From NCBI GenBank assembly GCA_965227905.1, contig OZ245780.1:1-64000 (forward strand): 64,000 bases of DNA. The letters run 5' to 3'. The position numbers and the translations under genes are program-made. Under the pieces are notes generated by a model. The model saw nothing but the letters and a program-made list of their open reading frames with translations. It ran no database searches and was not told the origin of the DNA. The stretch is from CBDDHT01 sp965227905 (GTDB taxonomy: Bacteria; Pseudomonadota; Alphaproteobacteria; Rhizobiales; Methyloligellaceae). This document shows positions 27,021 through 35,513 of this stretch, piece by piece. Position 1 is the first letter of the stretch. Every line of letters begins with the position of its first letter.

Positions 27021-28736
27021 TTAGCAATTCGACGCCTTACCTCTGACCAGCGTAAAAAGCTTCCAAGTGTTGTGTGTCCCACGACGCTTGTTTCGATTCG
27101 ATCCGCGGAAAATCAATACGTCGATCCCCGATTTCTTGCAGACTGGGCAAGGGCAATGTTCCCACGGCCGATCTTTGAGAGTGCGCTCATAGCGGGCAGC
27201 GACTTTAGATGGATCCTCGCTAGAACGATCGAGCTTGCTGTCATACTCAATGACTGCAGACAGGGTCGCTCTCAAAGACACTCGGCGTTTCCCATAACCA
27301 TGAAGCGCATCAAGCGCCGCCGCCTCCAGGGCTGCAAGTTTGCAGAGATCGTGCCCCGCCTCTAGAAGGGTATTTCGGGTGCGACCGTCAGAAGTCATCG
27401 GAACGCGGATCGCCGCATACCATGCCCCATTATCTGCGAGATAGTTTTGCTCAGACCGAAGCCATGCTTTGCGGAAATATGTGGCGCTGTCGAAGCTTGT
27501 AACGCCAAGGCTGCGAAACTGTGCCTGTAGCTTTGGCCGAAACACGCCGAAAAGGTGAACGTCGGGTGGGTTCCTGCGTTGCTTTAGCGACGCCATCGTT
27601 GATGAAACGATATCAAAGACGACATCATCGGGAAGCGGGACTAATCCCCCAAGTGCTATGCGTTTATACCCCATAGCGGCATAGAGGTTGGCGTTCTCGA
27701 CATATTGGTCTGTGTTGAGCCCTTGCACCGTTCCGACTGGAACGAAACCCGCCTTGCGACGCTTAGCAGCCGCTAAGAACGCGGCAGCATTTTCTACGGT
27801 GATCTCTATTCGCCGCTGCCGTTCCTGTTTCGACAGCTGCACCTTCTCGTTACCCACGCGAATTGCTGGCACCGGAATGTGGTCAACACTCGCGCCGAAA
27901 TCAAAATTATAGAGATCGTAGAGGCTAGTGGCGTAATCGACGCTAATTGGCGGCTTTTCCTCGTCAACATAGGAGAAGGCGCCACAATCACCGAAGAGAG
28001 CCTGTGTTCGATTGAGCCCGTAGTGAGCTCTGAGGTCGATCGGCCGCATGGTTCGCGCTTCCAGCCCACCGACATATTTTAGCGGTCCTTTAGCTTCGCG
28101 CTTCTGAGCCAGACTGACAAGAATTCCATCGGCAATTTTGTAGGGGCGCATTAGGCGCGCGCAGTGGATGTCTGTTCGTTCGGATTTGGGTCCGGAAAAC
28201 TGATCCGCCACAAAGTCGAATTCAGGATCAATCAGATCATCCCAATCCGGCAGAAAATACTGAAGCCGCCCTTTCGGCTGACTGTTGAAGGCTTGCCGTT
28301 CTGAAGCATTGCTCGACCGGAGATAAGAACCAAGTTGCTGGCGCTTGATACCGATTGGCCCCTTGAAGAGATCCACTTTGCCGGATTGCTCGAGGTATGT
28401 TGTTGGCAGGGCCGCAAGGTAGTCTTTTCCCAGACAAAGATTAATCCGATCATAGGAGTTAAGCCATGACGCCGCTTCCACGCTGATTTCAGGCGCGAGT
28501 TCGCTGGCCCGCTCTGCCGTCATCCGCCTATCATAGTCGGCGATGTCGGTAAGCGCGCCGATCATCCCATATTGGGCGGAGAGCACAGCAACATCGAGAT
28601 CTTTTGGCCAATAATGTGTGCGAAGGCGCGAGCGAAAATCCTGGTAGAGCGGGCCGTCATACCGATGAACGGCTGGCGTTTCCCCTGCTGTTTTTGTCTT
28701 GCGGCTTGAGCAGCCGAGCACCAGTAGTTCCGACAT
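27021..28736 (-). CDS. dpdA: DpdA-like TGT-family transglycosylase with N-terminal DUF6884-type domain
   Basis: A 571-aa protein in two parts. Residues 1-~150 (LVLGCSSRKTKT, VLSAQYGMIG) fit the small DUF6884-type domain. From ~190 a tRNA-guanine-transglycosylase barrel follows, with GDCGAFSY and GASVDHIP carrying catalytic Asp, and the substrate-pocket segment GTVQGLN. A metal site CPCPVC...H lies near the C-terminus. The DpdA branch of TGTs exchanges guanine for preQ0 in DNA rather than tRNA; I assign this branch from overall architecture and context. First gene of the operon with helicase, nuclease and queD. Confidence 0.85.
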   Translation of the reverse strand: MSELLVLGCSSRKTKTAGETPAVHRYDGPLYQDFRSRLRTHYWPKDLDVAVLSAQYGMIGALTDIADYDRRMTAERASELAPEISVEAASWLNSYDRINLCLGKDYLAALPTTYLEQSGKVDLFKGPIGIKRQQLGSYLRSSNASERQAFNSQPKGRLQYFLPDWDDLIDPEFDFVADQFSGPKSERTDIHCARLMRPYKIADGILVSLAQKREAKGPLKYVGGLEARTMRPIDLRAHYGLNRTQALFGDCGAFSYVDEEKPPISVDYATSLYDLYNFDFGASVDHIPVPAIRVGNEKVQLSKQERQRRIEITVENAAAFLAAAKRRKAGFVPVGTVQGLNTDQYVENANLYAAMGYKRIALGGLVPLPDDVVFDIVSSTMASLKQRRNPPDVHLFGVFRPKLQAQFRSLGVTSFDSATYFRKAWLRSEQNYLADNGAWYAAIRVPMTSDGRTRNTLLEAGHDLCKLAALEAAALDALHGYGKRRVSLRATLSAVIEYDSKLDRSSEDPSKVAARYERTLKDRPWEHCPCPVCKKSGIDVLIFRGSNRNKRRGTHNTWKLFTLVRGKASNC

Positions 28737-29254
28737 TCAAACACCTCAACATGCAAGTAACGAGAATATATATGATGCAATCTCCTTTTACGAGATCCGA
28801 TCTGCACTACATTAAAACTTTCTGCTAAATGTACGCGCTACTTCAGATTGTCGCAGGTACAAATATTCCAACCTCTGATTCGCCGTGCAAACTATTGTCG
28901 TCACCCCAAATGAGCTGCGAACCGAAACATATGCCCGCGATCTGATTTTTGGTTCTGCAGACCACATTGGGCTCAAAACAGCAATCGGGATGAGCCAACA
29001 GCAGGATTCCATGCTGGAAAAATGAAAGATGGCTGTCAAAGCCATAGCGATAGCCAAGGCGCAGCATTTGATTCCGGATGGATACGGCAGCCGCTAGGAC
29101 TCTATTGATCCGAATTGGCGCGCCCGGGAGGAGAAAGTTCGAACGAGATTTTTGACACTCTTGAACAATGGAATAAGCAGTTAAAGGCTGAAAGTATCCA
29201 AATCGAACAGCGCTCCAAGCAAGTTCGTGGACCGCACCGCAGCGGTCCGTCGAT
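28737..29254. other. Intergenic region upstream of mobC, candidate origin of transfer
   Basis: No well-supported gene apart from the weak frame at 28843-29067. Two inverted repeats are visible: GGCTCA...TGAGCC within 28970-28996, and GGACCGC-N6-GCGGTCC just before the mobC start (about 29231-29250). Relaxases usually act on an oriT next to their own gene, so oriT is most likely here or at 31.06-31.19 kb. No nic consensus was matched with confidence. Confidence 0.4.
28843..29067 (-). CDS. Possible small protein or gene remnant upstream of dpdA
   Basis: A 74-aa minus-strand frame from ATG 29067 (MLRLGYRYGFDSHLSFFQHG) has protein-like composition, and the same frame stays open upstream to beyond the mobC start, which suggests the 5'-truncated tail of a gene. 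No ribosome site is evident and it is not recognised. It may be non-coding sequence within the transfer-origin region. Confidence 0.3.
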   Translation of the reverse strand: MLRLGYRYGFDSHLSFFQHGILLLAHPDCCFEPNVVCRTKNQIAGICFGSQLIWGDDNSLHGESEVGIFVPATI

Positions 29255-29686
29255 ATGAGTTCTCCCTCGGATTCGGGGGAGCTAAAAGAACAATTCGAAG
29301 CAGCAAACGGCAGCGCAAAACGGTTAAAACGCCGGAAGCGTCCCCCACCACTATCGATCCGCATTTCCGATGAGGAGCGCGCGCAGCTCAAGAAAGACGC
29401 TAAGGGCGGATCGCTCAATGCCTATGTACGTGAACGTTTGTTCAAGAGTCGTGCAAAGCCCAAACTCCCTGTCAAACAACAACAGGCGCTTGTGCGTGCG
29501 TTGAGCCGATTGGGCAAGAGTGGAATTACCCGATTCCTTGAAAACCTGAAGCGTGCCCATGAGGACGGGCGCATTACTTTGTCCGACTTCGGCCTTGGGC
29601 AGCTTGAGAGTATCCTCACGGACTGTGAGGCCGTTCGCCATGATTTGATTGTCGCTCTTGGCGTTGATCCAGCAGACGACGCATGA
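29255..29686 (+). CDS. mobC: MobC-like relaxosome accessory protein
   Basis: A 143-aa basic protein with a ribbon-helix-helix-like N-terminal part (LSIRISDEERAQLKKDAK, then SLNAYVRERLF) and a helical C-terminus, the layout of MobC/MbeC mobilisation proteins that bind oriT and recruit the relaxase. Its stop overlaps the relaxase start (ATGA), typical of mobCA operons. The start at 29255 is the first ATG and is preceded by the inverted repeat at about 29.24 kb. Confidence 0.85.
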   Translation: MSSPSDSGELKEQFEAANGSAKRLKRRKRPPPLSIRISDEERAQLKKDAKGGSLNAYVRERLFKSRAKPKLPVKQQQALVRALSRLGKSGITRFLENLKRAHEDGRITLSDFGLGQLESILTDCEAVRHDLIVALGVDPADDA

Positions 29687-30987
29687 TTTTGGTCGGCAAC
29701 CAGCGTGGCGGCGGCAAAGACTTGGCGGCTCATTTGATGAAGTCGGAAAACGAAAACGTGGAGGTCTATGACATTCGCGGCTTTGTCGGAAACACGTTGC
29801 GCGCAGCTTTCCAAGAATCCTATGCCATGAGCAAAGGAACCCAGAGGTGCAAGCAGCATTTGTTCTCGCTCAGTTTGTCGCCCCCGATTGACGCCGAAGT
29901 GAGCGTCAATCATTTCCTCTCCGCCATAGAACGCGCTGAGAAACGCCTTGGTCTGTCAGGGCAGCCAAGGGCTATCGTATTTCATGAGAAATTTGGAGAG
30001 GACGGCAGGCTTCGCCGCCATGCCCATTCAGTGTGGTGCAGGATCAATACCGATGAAATGAAATCTGTTCATCTGCCTTTCACCAAAAGAATACTGATGG
30101 ATTTGACGCGCGAGCTTTTCATCGAGCACGGCTGGAAAATGCCGCGCGGATTGTTGAACAAGCAAGACCGCAGTCCGCTCAACTTCACGCTTGCGGAATG
30201 GCAGCAGGCTAAACGTGCCGGGAAAAAACCTCGGGAAGTAAAGCGCATCTTTCAGGACGCATGGGCGTTGTCGGACTCAAAGACCTCCTTCGCCGCCGCC
30301 CTCAAAGAGCAAGGCTATATTTTGGCGCAAGGAGACAGGCGCGGCTTTGTCGCCGTGGACTATCAGGGTGAAAAATTTGCTGTTGCACGCGCTGTTGGCA
30401 TCAAGACCAAACAGGTACGTGCGCGCCTTGGAGAACCGGAAGACCTGCCAAGCATTGAGAAGGCGCAAACCGAGGCTGCTGAAATGATGGCAGAGCGGAT
30501 CAAGGCGTTACAAAGCGATCAGGCAAGCACCTATGTGGAGGAGCATGAGCGGCTCAAGGCAGGCCTCGAAAAGCTCAGGAATCGTCATGCGTCTCAACGC
30601 AGGAGGTTGGCTGATCGACAGGCTGCACACAGGGTCTTGGAAAGGGCAACCAACACGTCACGCCTGAGAACAGGCTTGCTTGGCCTTTGGGACCGTCTAA
30701 CCGGAAGACGACGGAAAATCTTACAGCAGATTTACGATGCAGAGGCAGATGCACACAGGCGCGACAAGCGCGAACGGGACGCAATGCTCAGGCAGCAAGC
30801 CGAATTGCTTGACCTTGCGCAAAGACAACAAGAGGCCGCTCAAGGGAGAAATGCCCAAATTCAAACTGAGCTGTCAGCAGATATCGCCTCTATGTTCGAA
30901 AATGCTGCATCGCGCGAAGACAAAAAACCCAAAAGACGAAGGCGTCAGCAAAGGCGCAGAGAGCAACGACGCGATCCCAACCGCTAA
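29683..30987 (+). CDS. mobA: MobA/VirD2-type relaxase (MOBP-like)
   Basis: A 434-aa relaxase. The N-terminal nuclease domain contains RRHAHSVWCRI, a metal-binding His cluster of the HUH type, preceded by AIVFHEKFG. The middle third carries a relaxase-linked segment around DAWALSDSKTSFAAALKEQGY. The C-terminal ~150 residues are charged, Gln-rich and coiled-coil. It nicks oriT and leads the strand through the conjugation channel. No primase or helicase fusion is seen. Confidence 0.85.
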   Translation: MILVGNQRGGGKDLAAHLMKSENENVEVYDIRGFVGNTLRAAFQESYAMSKGTQRCKQHLFSLSLSPPIDAEVSVNHFLSAIERAEKRLGLSGQPRAIVFHEKFGEDGRLRRHAHSVWCRINTDEMKSVHLPFTKRILMDLTRELFIEHGWKMPRGLLNKQDRSPLNFTLAEWQQAKRAGKKPREVKRIFQDAWALSDSKTSFAAALKEQGYILAQGDRRGFVAVDYQGEKFAVARAVGIKTKQVRARLGEPEDLPSIEKAQTEAAEMMAERIKALQSDQASTYVEEHERLKAGLEKLRNRHASQRRRLADRQAAHRVLERATNTSRLRTGLLGLWDRLTGRRRKILQQIYDAEADAHRRDKRERDAMLRQQAELLDLAQRQQEAAQGRNAQIQTELSADIASMFENAASREDKKPKRRRRQQRRREQRRDPNR

Positions 30988-31441
30988 TTGCGCGCCCGTT
31001 TAGTTGGGCATCGCCTTGCCTTGCGCAAGCTCTTATATTTCGGGATTTCCTGATCTGAATGCCTGATTTTTCGGAGCCACCTCCGCCCGGAAACAGGTGG
31101 CTTCGACAAATCCGGCATGGCCTGATTTTTTGGAAAACCTTCAATAAGAAGACCATACCAAGAAGCCCATCCGATGGATCGGATGGTCAATCATCCCTGC
31201 ATCAGGGGGCGTTACCCGACTGGGCCGAAACCGCCAAACGCGGGTTCGGTGGAGCTTGGTCCGGACGCTGTCCGGGGCTAGCGCAATAGCACCCGCCCGG
31301 ATGCCATTCATTGCACCCCAAGAAATCTCACTTTGAAGGCAAGCGATGAAGTAGGAGATACCCTCGATGTTTATTCTAGCCATGCTTGGGCTGGCATAGG
31401 TTACATTTGGTCCGTTCGTTGAAGCGGTTTTGGAAATTGTG
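30988..31441. repeat. Palindrome-rich region downstream of the relaxase
   Basis: No gene is supported. A long hairpin lies at about 31065-31112 (GAGCCACCT/AGGTGGCTTC with outer GATTT/AAATC pairing). The element CCTGATTTTT-GGA occurs twice (31060 and 31121). A perfect 9-bp-arm palindrome CCATCCGAT-GG-ATCGGATGG occupies 31167-31186. Such stacking suggests a transcription end plus a protein-binding site, possibly part of oriT or a recombination site. Confidence 0.55.
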
Positions 31442-32554
31442 ATGGCAAAGGTAGAAAATGTTTACGCAGGCTTGTTGATCCAATCGGATCGAATACGGCT
31501 CACTTTTGGGTCTGTCAGCTCAGATTCATCGCCCGCACCGGAAGTTGGCCCACGATACGTTGAAGCAGCGTATGGTGGGAACTATGACGCAGAGGCAAAA
31601 TTGACAAAGACAAATCGAGACAAACTGCTTGCCGATTTCGGTGAACGTATTTGCCAGTTTCCGCATGACGTAACAGGAGTTGGTGTCGCGTGCTACGGGC
31701 CGATTATCTCGGTTAGCTTGGAAGACAAGATGCGAGCGAAACGAGGCTACGGGAGAATTTCCGACAAGTCGTCTCACCGCACGCTGGCGGGGTTCGATGT
31801 TTATACCGTGCTAACGGAGGCGTTAGAAGATCATAGACGACGGTTACCAATCGTCATCCAGACGGATGTCAGTTGCGGTGCCGTTCACCAGGCACATATG
31901 CGATCGTTTCGCGGGTTTGGTTTAGAAGGCAATTACCGACGCCATAGATTGCGTGACGTCCTTGCATTCGTCCATCTCGCGGAAGGCGTGGGCGGCAGTT
32001 TCGTCCAGGGCTTCGAACCCTGGATTGGCGCTCTTCATTGCGAGATGGGTTATGTAGCAGCTCAGCCAATTGCTGCAGATTCGTGGGGTAAGAAGATATA
32101 CCCGAAAAGACGGATGAACCAATCACCGGTTTTCATCGAGAGACTTGTTTCGATTTCAAGCGTGCTAGGGCGCAGTGGAGCTAAGACACTTGCAGCCGTG
32201 CCGGTCGAAGATTGGGAATACACATCATCCTATATTGCGCAGCTGTGCTCTGCCATTACGACCATGATCGGACCGCACCAGATCATACTTGGAGGCAGGC
32301 TAGTCGATGAAGCGCGCGATGAAGATGGTTCACCTCTCGACATTGTGGAAATGGTGAAGGAGAGATTTTCGATGTGGTTGGATGCTGGTGAAGGCAAAGG
32401 CAGCTACATTTATTACGGACCGCTGGAAGAAATCGAGAGCTACATTGATGGAATCAGAGGTGTAGACGGTGAGAGCGATCGCGCAGCAAGAAGCATGATG
32501 GCAGGTGCCATCCTGGTTGCGAGCCGCTCCTGTGAGTTAGATGCCCAGACCTAA
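31442..32554 (+). CDS. ROK-family sugar kinase/regulator-like protein
   Basis: A 370-aa protein with the actin-like ATPase pattern of ROK proteins: VGVACYGPIISV, then QTDVSCGAVHQA (Asp and interdomain Asn/Asp region), LAFVHLAEGVGGSFVQG, GALHCEMGYVA and IILGGRLVDEA near the C-terminus. No N-terminal HTH is seen, so a kinase is more likely than a repressor, but the usual Zn-Cys motif is not intact. ATG 31442 is chosen over a TTG. The downstream gene overlaps by 14 nt, so they are co-translated. Confidence 0.7.
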   Translation: MAKVENVYAGLLIQSDRIRLTFGSVSSDSSPAPEVGPRYVEAAYGGNYDAEAKLTKTNRDKLLADFGERICQFPHDVTGVGVACYGPIISVSLEDKMRAKRGYGRISDKSSHRTLAGFDVYTVLTEALEDHRRRLPIVIQTDVSCGAVHQAHMRSFRGFGLEGNYRRHRLRDVLAFVHLAEGVGGSFVQGFEPWIGALHCEMGYVAAQPIAADSWGKKIYPKRRMNQSPVFIERLVSISSVLGRSGAKTLAAVPVEDWEYTSSYIAQLCSAITTMIGPHQIILGGRLVDEARDEDGSPLDIVEMVKERFSMWLDAGEGKGSYIYYGPLEEIESYIDGIRGVDGESDRAARSMMAGAILVASRSCELDAQT

Positions 32555-33575
32555 ACCAACGACGAATGGAAACACTGAGGCACCATCAAATCGGCGCATG
32601 GTAGAGTCTCAAAATCGATCCCCCCTCGTCCGTGCGCCTGGTACCTCACATCCTGTTAAAGCGGAAGTGGACCCTCCCGGCGACGATCGGCTTGAAGAAG
32701 ACATTATCGAATCCCTCAAAGATGCTGTTCAGTTTGCTATAGGCAGGGAGCGTGCAGAAGAGTTTGCTGCCATGGAATTTTTTGGCCGCAGCCTATCACA
32801 TCAACGAAATTCTCTTTGCCTGAATCGTGCCCTTCGTCTAGGCAGCCACCATAGAGCAGATGCAATCATAGAACGCCTGCTGGATGCTGGTCTTGTGCAA
32901 CAACCGACATCTAGTGACCACCCTCAAATAAACATTTCAGGATTCGATAACTGGCATTCAGAGTATTTTTCCAAATTATCACGCGATGAAATTCTTTATT
33001 TGAAATTATTCCATCATTTATATTATTATTATATTAAATATAAAAAATATTTAGAGGAGTCATTGAGGGATCGAATTATTGCAGTATTGGATGAGCTTGG
33101 CACGGATGACCAGCTTCAGGTGGCGTTTGAGGCAGTAACGGCTGTTCGGGACAGCCAGTCATATGCAATATTGGGATGCGCCGACCCGGACGGCATTAAC
33201 TGGTCTAGGGTTCCCCAAGTACCTCTGCCCGATAAGGCCCCCGAACATTACCGGGGGCATCGTGTTGATGGGGACATCATCGCCTTTTTGAATCGCGTCT
33301 ATGGCCCGGCGGGTCCGGATCACCCCACGCGCCCCAATCATCCGGGCTGGCTTGATGGTAAGAGCATGGGGCGAGAAGACTTAGCCCGCCTCGATCCGAA
33401 GGGGCGAAAGCGACTTAAGACGGTCGAGGGCAAGTCGGGTCGCATTCCTGATGACATCCTCAACCTGCCAGACTATGTCACAATTCAAGACCGTCGAGAC
33501 GAACCGGCTGAGAGAGAGCGTAGGGCCACCATTCGCAAAGCCCGAGCGTATCAACGCAGCATGGCTAAGGACTGA
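32541..33575 (+). CDS. Unknown 344-aa protein co-translated with the ROK gene
   Basis: Not recognised. The N-terminal ~60 residues are Pro-rich and disordered. A helical middle (IIESLKDAVQFAIGRERAEEF, HHRADAIIERLLDAGLV) resembles a winged-helix fold but is unproven, and the C-terminal third is rich in Pro, Arg and Asp. A patch at about 32940-33060 is strikingly AT-rich (Tyr/Lys run LYYYYIKYKKY), pointing to insertion or a different origin. It overlaps the ROK gene by 14 nt. A regulatory role is possible but speculative. Confidence 0.6.
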   Translation: MPRPKPTTNGNTEAPSNRRMVESQNRSPLVRAPGTSHPVKAEVDPPGDDRLEEDIIESLKDAVQFAIGRERAEEFAAMEFFGRSLSHQRNSLCLNRALRLGSHHRADAIIERLLDAGLVQQPTSSDHPQINISGFDNWHSEYFSKLSRDEILYLKLFHHLYYYYIKYKKYLEESLRDRIIAVLDELGTDDQLQVAFEAVTAVRDSQSYAILGCADPDGINWSRVPQVPLPDKAPEHYRGHRVDGDIIAFLNRVYGPAGPDHPTRPNHPGWLDGKSMGREDLARLDPKGRKRLKTVEGKSGRIPDDILNLPDYVTIQDRRDEPAERERRATIRKARAYQRSMAKD

Positions 33576-33748
33576 ACTCGACACTGGTGTACCGTTGACA
33601 ATTTTTTCGTATGAGCTAACTTCTCAGAAGCGCGGGGCGAGCCTGCGCAACCATCAGTAGTTTGAGCATACCCAACATGGAGCATCGGCCCGAAAAGGCC
33701 TCGGCCATGAACGCATAAGGTGTGCCTTGAAGAGGAATCCCGAGCGTC

Positions 33749-33958
33749 ATGAAACCCGCAACTCTGTCAGAGACCAGTGCTCGCGCCGTCGAAATCATCG
33801 ACGAGAGCGATCCAGCCAAACCGTACGCCGATATTCACGTCGGCAGCGAGAGTTGGATTCCGCGCGTTTGCGAAACGCTCATCATCGCGTGGGCGTACAA
33901 GACGAACTGCAGCTGCTGCACCCCAGTGCCTGCCCGAACCGAAGACCTGAGCACATAG
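33749..33958 (+). CDS. 69-aa Cys-containing small protein (possible precursor peptide)
   Basis: A short gene starting MKPATLSETSARAVEIIDES, with an acidic N-terminal half and a hydrophobic then Cys-rich end (LIIAWAYKTNCSCCTPVP). AGAGG lies about 14 nt upstream. Its stop is 10 nt before the ATG of the PLP enzyme, and a GTG start for that enzyme is only 4 nt away, suggesting coupling. The leader-like N-terminus and Cys/Ser/Thr-rich C-terminus would fit a ribosomal peptide precursor or a small carrier protein. There is no family match from memory and no obvious modification enzyme such as LanM or a radical SAM nearby. Confidence 0.5.
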   Translation: MKPATLSETSARAVEIIDESDPAKPYADIHVGSESWIPRVCETLIIAWAYKTNCSCCTPVPARTEDLST

Positions 33959-33968
33959 GGGTGTGAGC

Positions 33969-35471
33969 ATGAAATACCCAGCTGTCGAAGAATTCATCCA
34001 GTGCCTCCAGTCCGCCGGTAAAACAATGACGACCCAGACGTTTGCGGACGAAGTGTGCGACATCGCTCGGTCTAGCAATGCCGAAACGTTGAATCGGATC
34101 GCAGACGCATTTACCGATCTGGCACGAAAAGGAGATGTATCTCAATCTCTCGGAGTTGAATGGATCGGGTCCGTTGCGCCGGACAGCCCGATCGCAGATA
34201 TCACGGGCAAGATTGCCATCGCCTATGGCGCACGCGCGGCAAGACTTACGATCCAGGGTACATCCCAATGCAATATAGTTGCTGGTTTTGCACTGAAAGC
34301 CGATATCATTCGCAATACACCTGACCGTTCATTGGTTCTTGTCGACCGCGGAGGGCACATGAGCGCCATTGGGGCTATGGCTCTTCCAGAACATGACGTT
34401 CGATGGATGGAACGGCGGTACAACAGCGAACACGGCGTTCAGATCCCGCTTCAGGCGAATGATATTGAGAGCCAGATTGTAGCGTCTGAACACCAAGGGC
34501 GAAGAGTGAAAGCGGTCTTCTTGGTTAGCCCAAGCTACGAAGGCATCTCTGCAAAAATCGAAAACATTGTCAGCGTTTGCAAAAAGCACAATGTCGAAGT
34601 TTGGATTGATGGTGCCTGGGGCGCTTTGTGGGGACTGCACCCCCGGTTCCCTCCGTCGCCAGTCAGTATGGGCGCTTCTTTGGCCACCGTAAGTTTGCAC
34701 AAGAAGGGGCTCGGCACATCTCAATGCGCCGCACTGCTCTTTAACAGCGGTCGATTGCTCACCGCGTATGATCAGGTTCGTCAACTCGGGTTGGAAACCA
34801 CGAGCCCCTATCATCCATCGATAGTACATGTGGAGAGTTGTCTACGGCGAACTCTGAGCGGCGCTGGTTTGGAAGATTGGAATCGAGCTTGTGAGGCGGC
34901 AGAGGAACTCATCGCTCACGTCGATTCTATACCCGGTTGTTATGCATTACGCCGGCAACATGTCGGAACAGATCTGCACAGCGATCCTTGTCACCTGACA
35001 TTCAATGTGCGGCATACGGGTCACACCGGTTACGCCATACTCAATGAATTGCGCAAAAAGCATGGCCTCATCTGTGAAATGGCCACGAGGGACACCGTCT
35101 TGATGCTGGCGGGTCCAGACCTTCCACGATGTCTTGGCAAGTGGAAGAGCGGTTGGTCAGATGTGGTGATGCGGTTGCCGGACGGCAAACCACAAGAAGA
35201 ACTCAGCGTGCCACAGATCAAGCCGGATCTGTGCCTGCCCCTTCACGAAGCCCTTCGCGCTCCGCAAGAGGTTGTCGCGTCAGAGGACGCGATCGGCAGA
35301 ATAAGCGCCATACCACTGGGTGCCTATCCACCAGGCCAGTGCATCTTATTCCCGGGAGAGAGAGTGAACGAGGAGGCGATCGAGTTTCTTCGCGCCGTTG
35401 TGAAGGCCGGTGGTCGCCTGAAAGGGATTTCTGGATCAATAGATAAAGCAGGCATACCGGTCGTCAAATGA
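33969..35471 (+). CDS. PLP-dependent Orn/Lys/Arg decarboxylase-fold enzyme
   Basis: A 500-aa fold-type I PLP enzyme of the bacterial Orn/Lys/Arg decarboxylase group. LVDRGGHMSAIGAMAL is the cofactor-stacking region, VWIDGAWGALWGLHP provides the Asp-x-Ala segment, and SLHKKGLG places the PLP lysine at about K245. The family decarboxylates basic amino acids; an aminotransferase-like role cannot be excluded. The C-terminal region is shorter than in the large inducible decarboxylases. It sits between the small peptide and the extra lysyl-tRNA synthetase with tight spacing, so lysine or a lysine derivative is the likely substrate. Either GTG 33963 or ATG 33969 could be the start. Confidence 0.85.
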   Translation: MKYPAVEEFIQCLQSAGKTMTTQTFADEVCDIARSSNAETLNRIADAFTDLARKGDVSQSLGVEWIGSVAPDSPIADITGKIAIAYGARAARLTIQGTSQCNIVAGFALKADIIRNTPDRSLVLVDRGGHMSAIGAMALPEHDVRWMERRYNSEHGVQIPLQANDIESQIVASEHQGRRVKAVFLVSPSYEGISAKIENIVSVCKKHNVEVWIDGAWGALWGLHPRFPPSPVSMGASLATVSLHKKGLGTSQCAALLFNSGRLLTAYDQVRQLGLETTSPYHPSIVHVESCLRRTLSGAGLEDWNRACEAAEELIAHVDSIPGCYALRRQHVGTDLHSDPCHLTFNVRHTGHTGYAILNELRKKHGLICEMATRDTVLMLAGPDLPRCLGKWKSGWSDVVMRLPDGKPQEELSVPQIKPDLCLPLHEALRAPQEVVASEDAIGRISAIPLGAYPPGQCILFPGERVNEEAIEFLRAVVKAGGRLKGISGSIDKAGIPVVK

Positions 35472-35513
35472 CTGTTGCTACTATTGGCTATGAAAGAGCA
35501 TAAGGATAAACAC

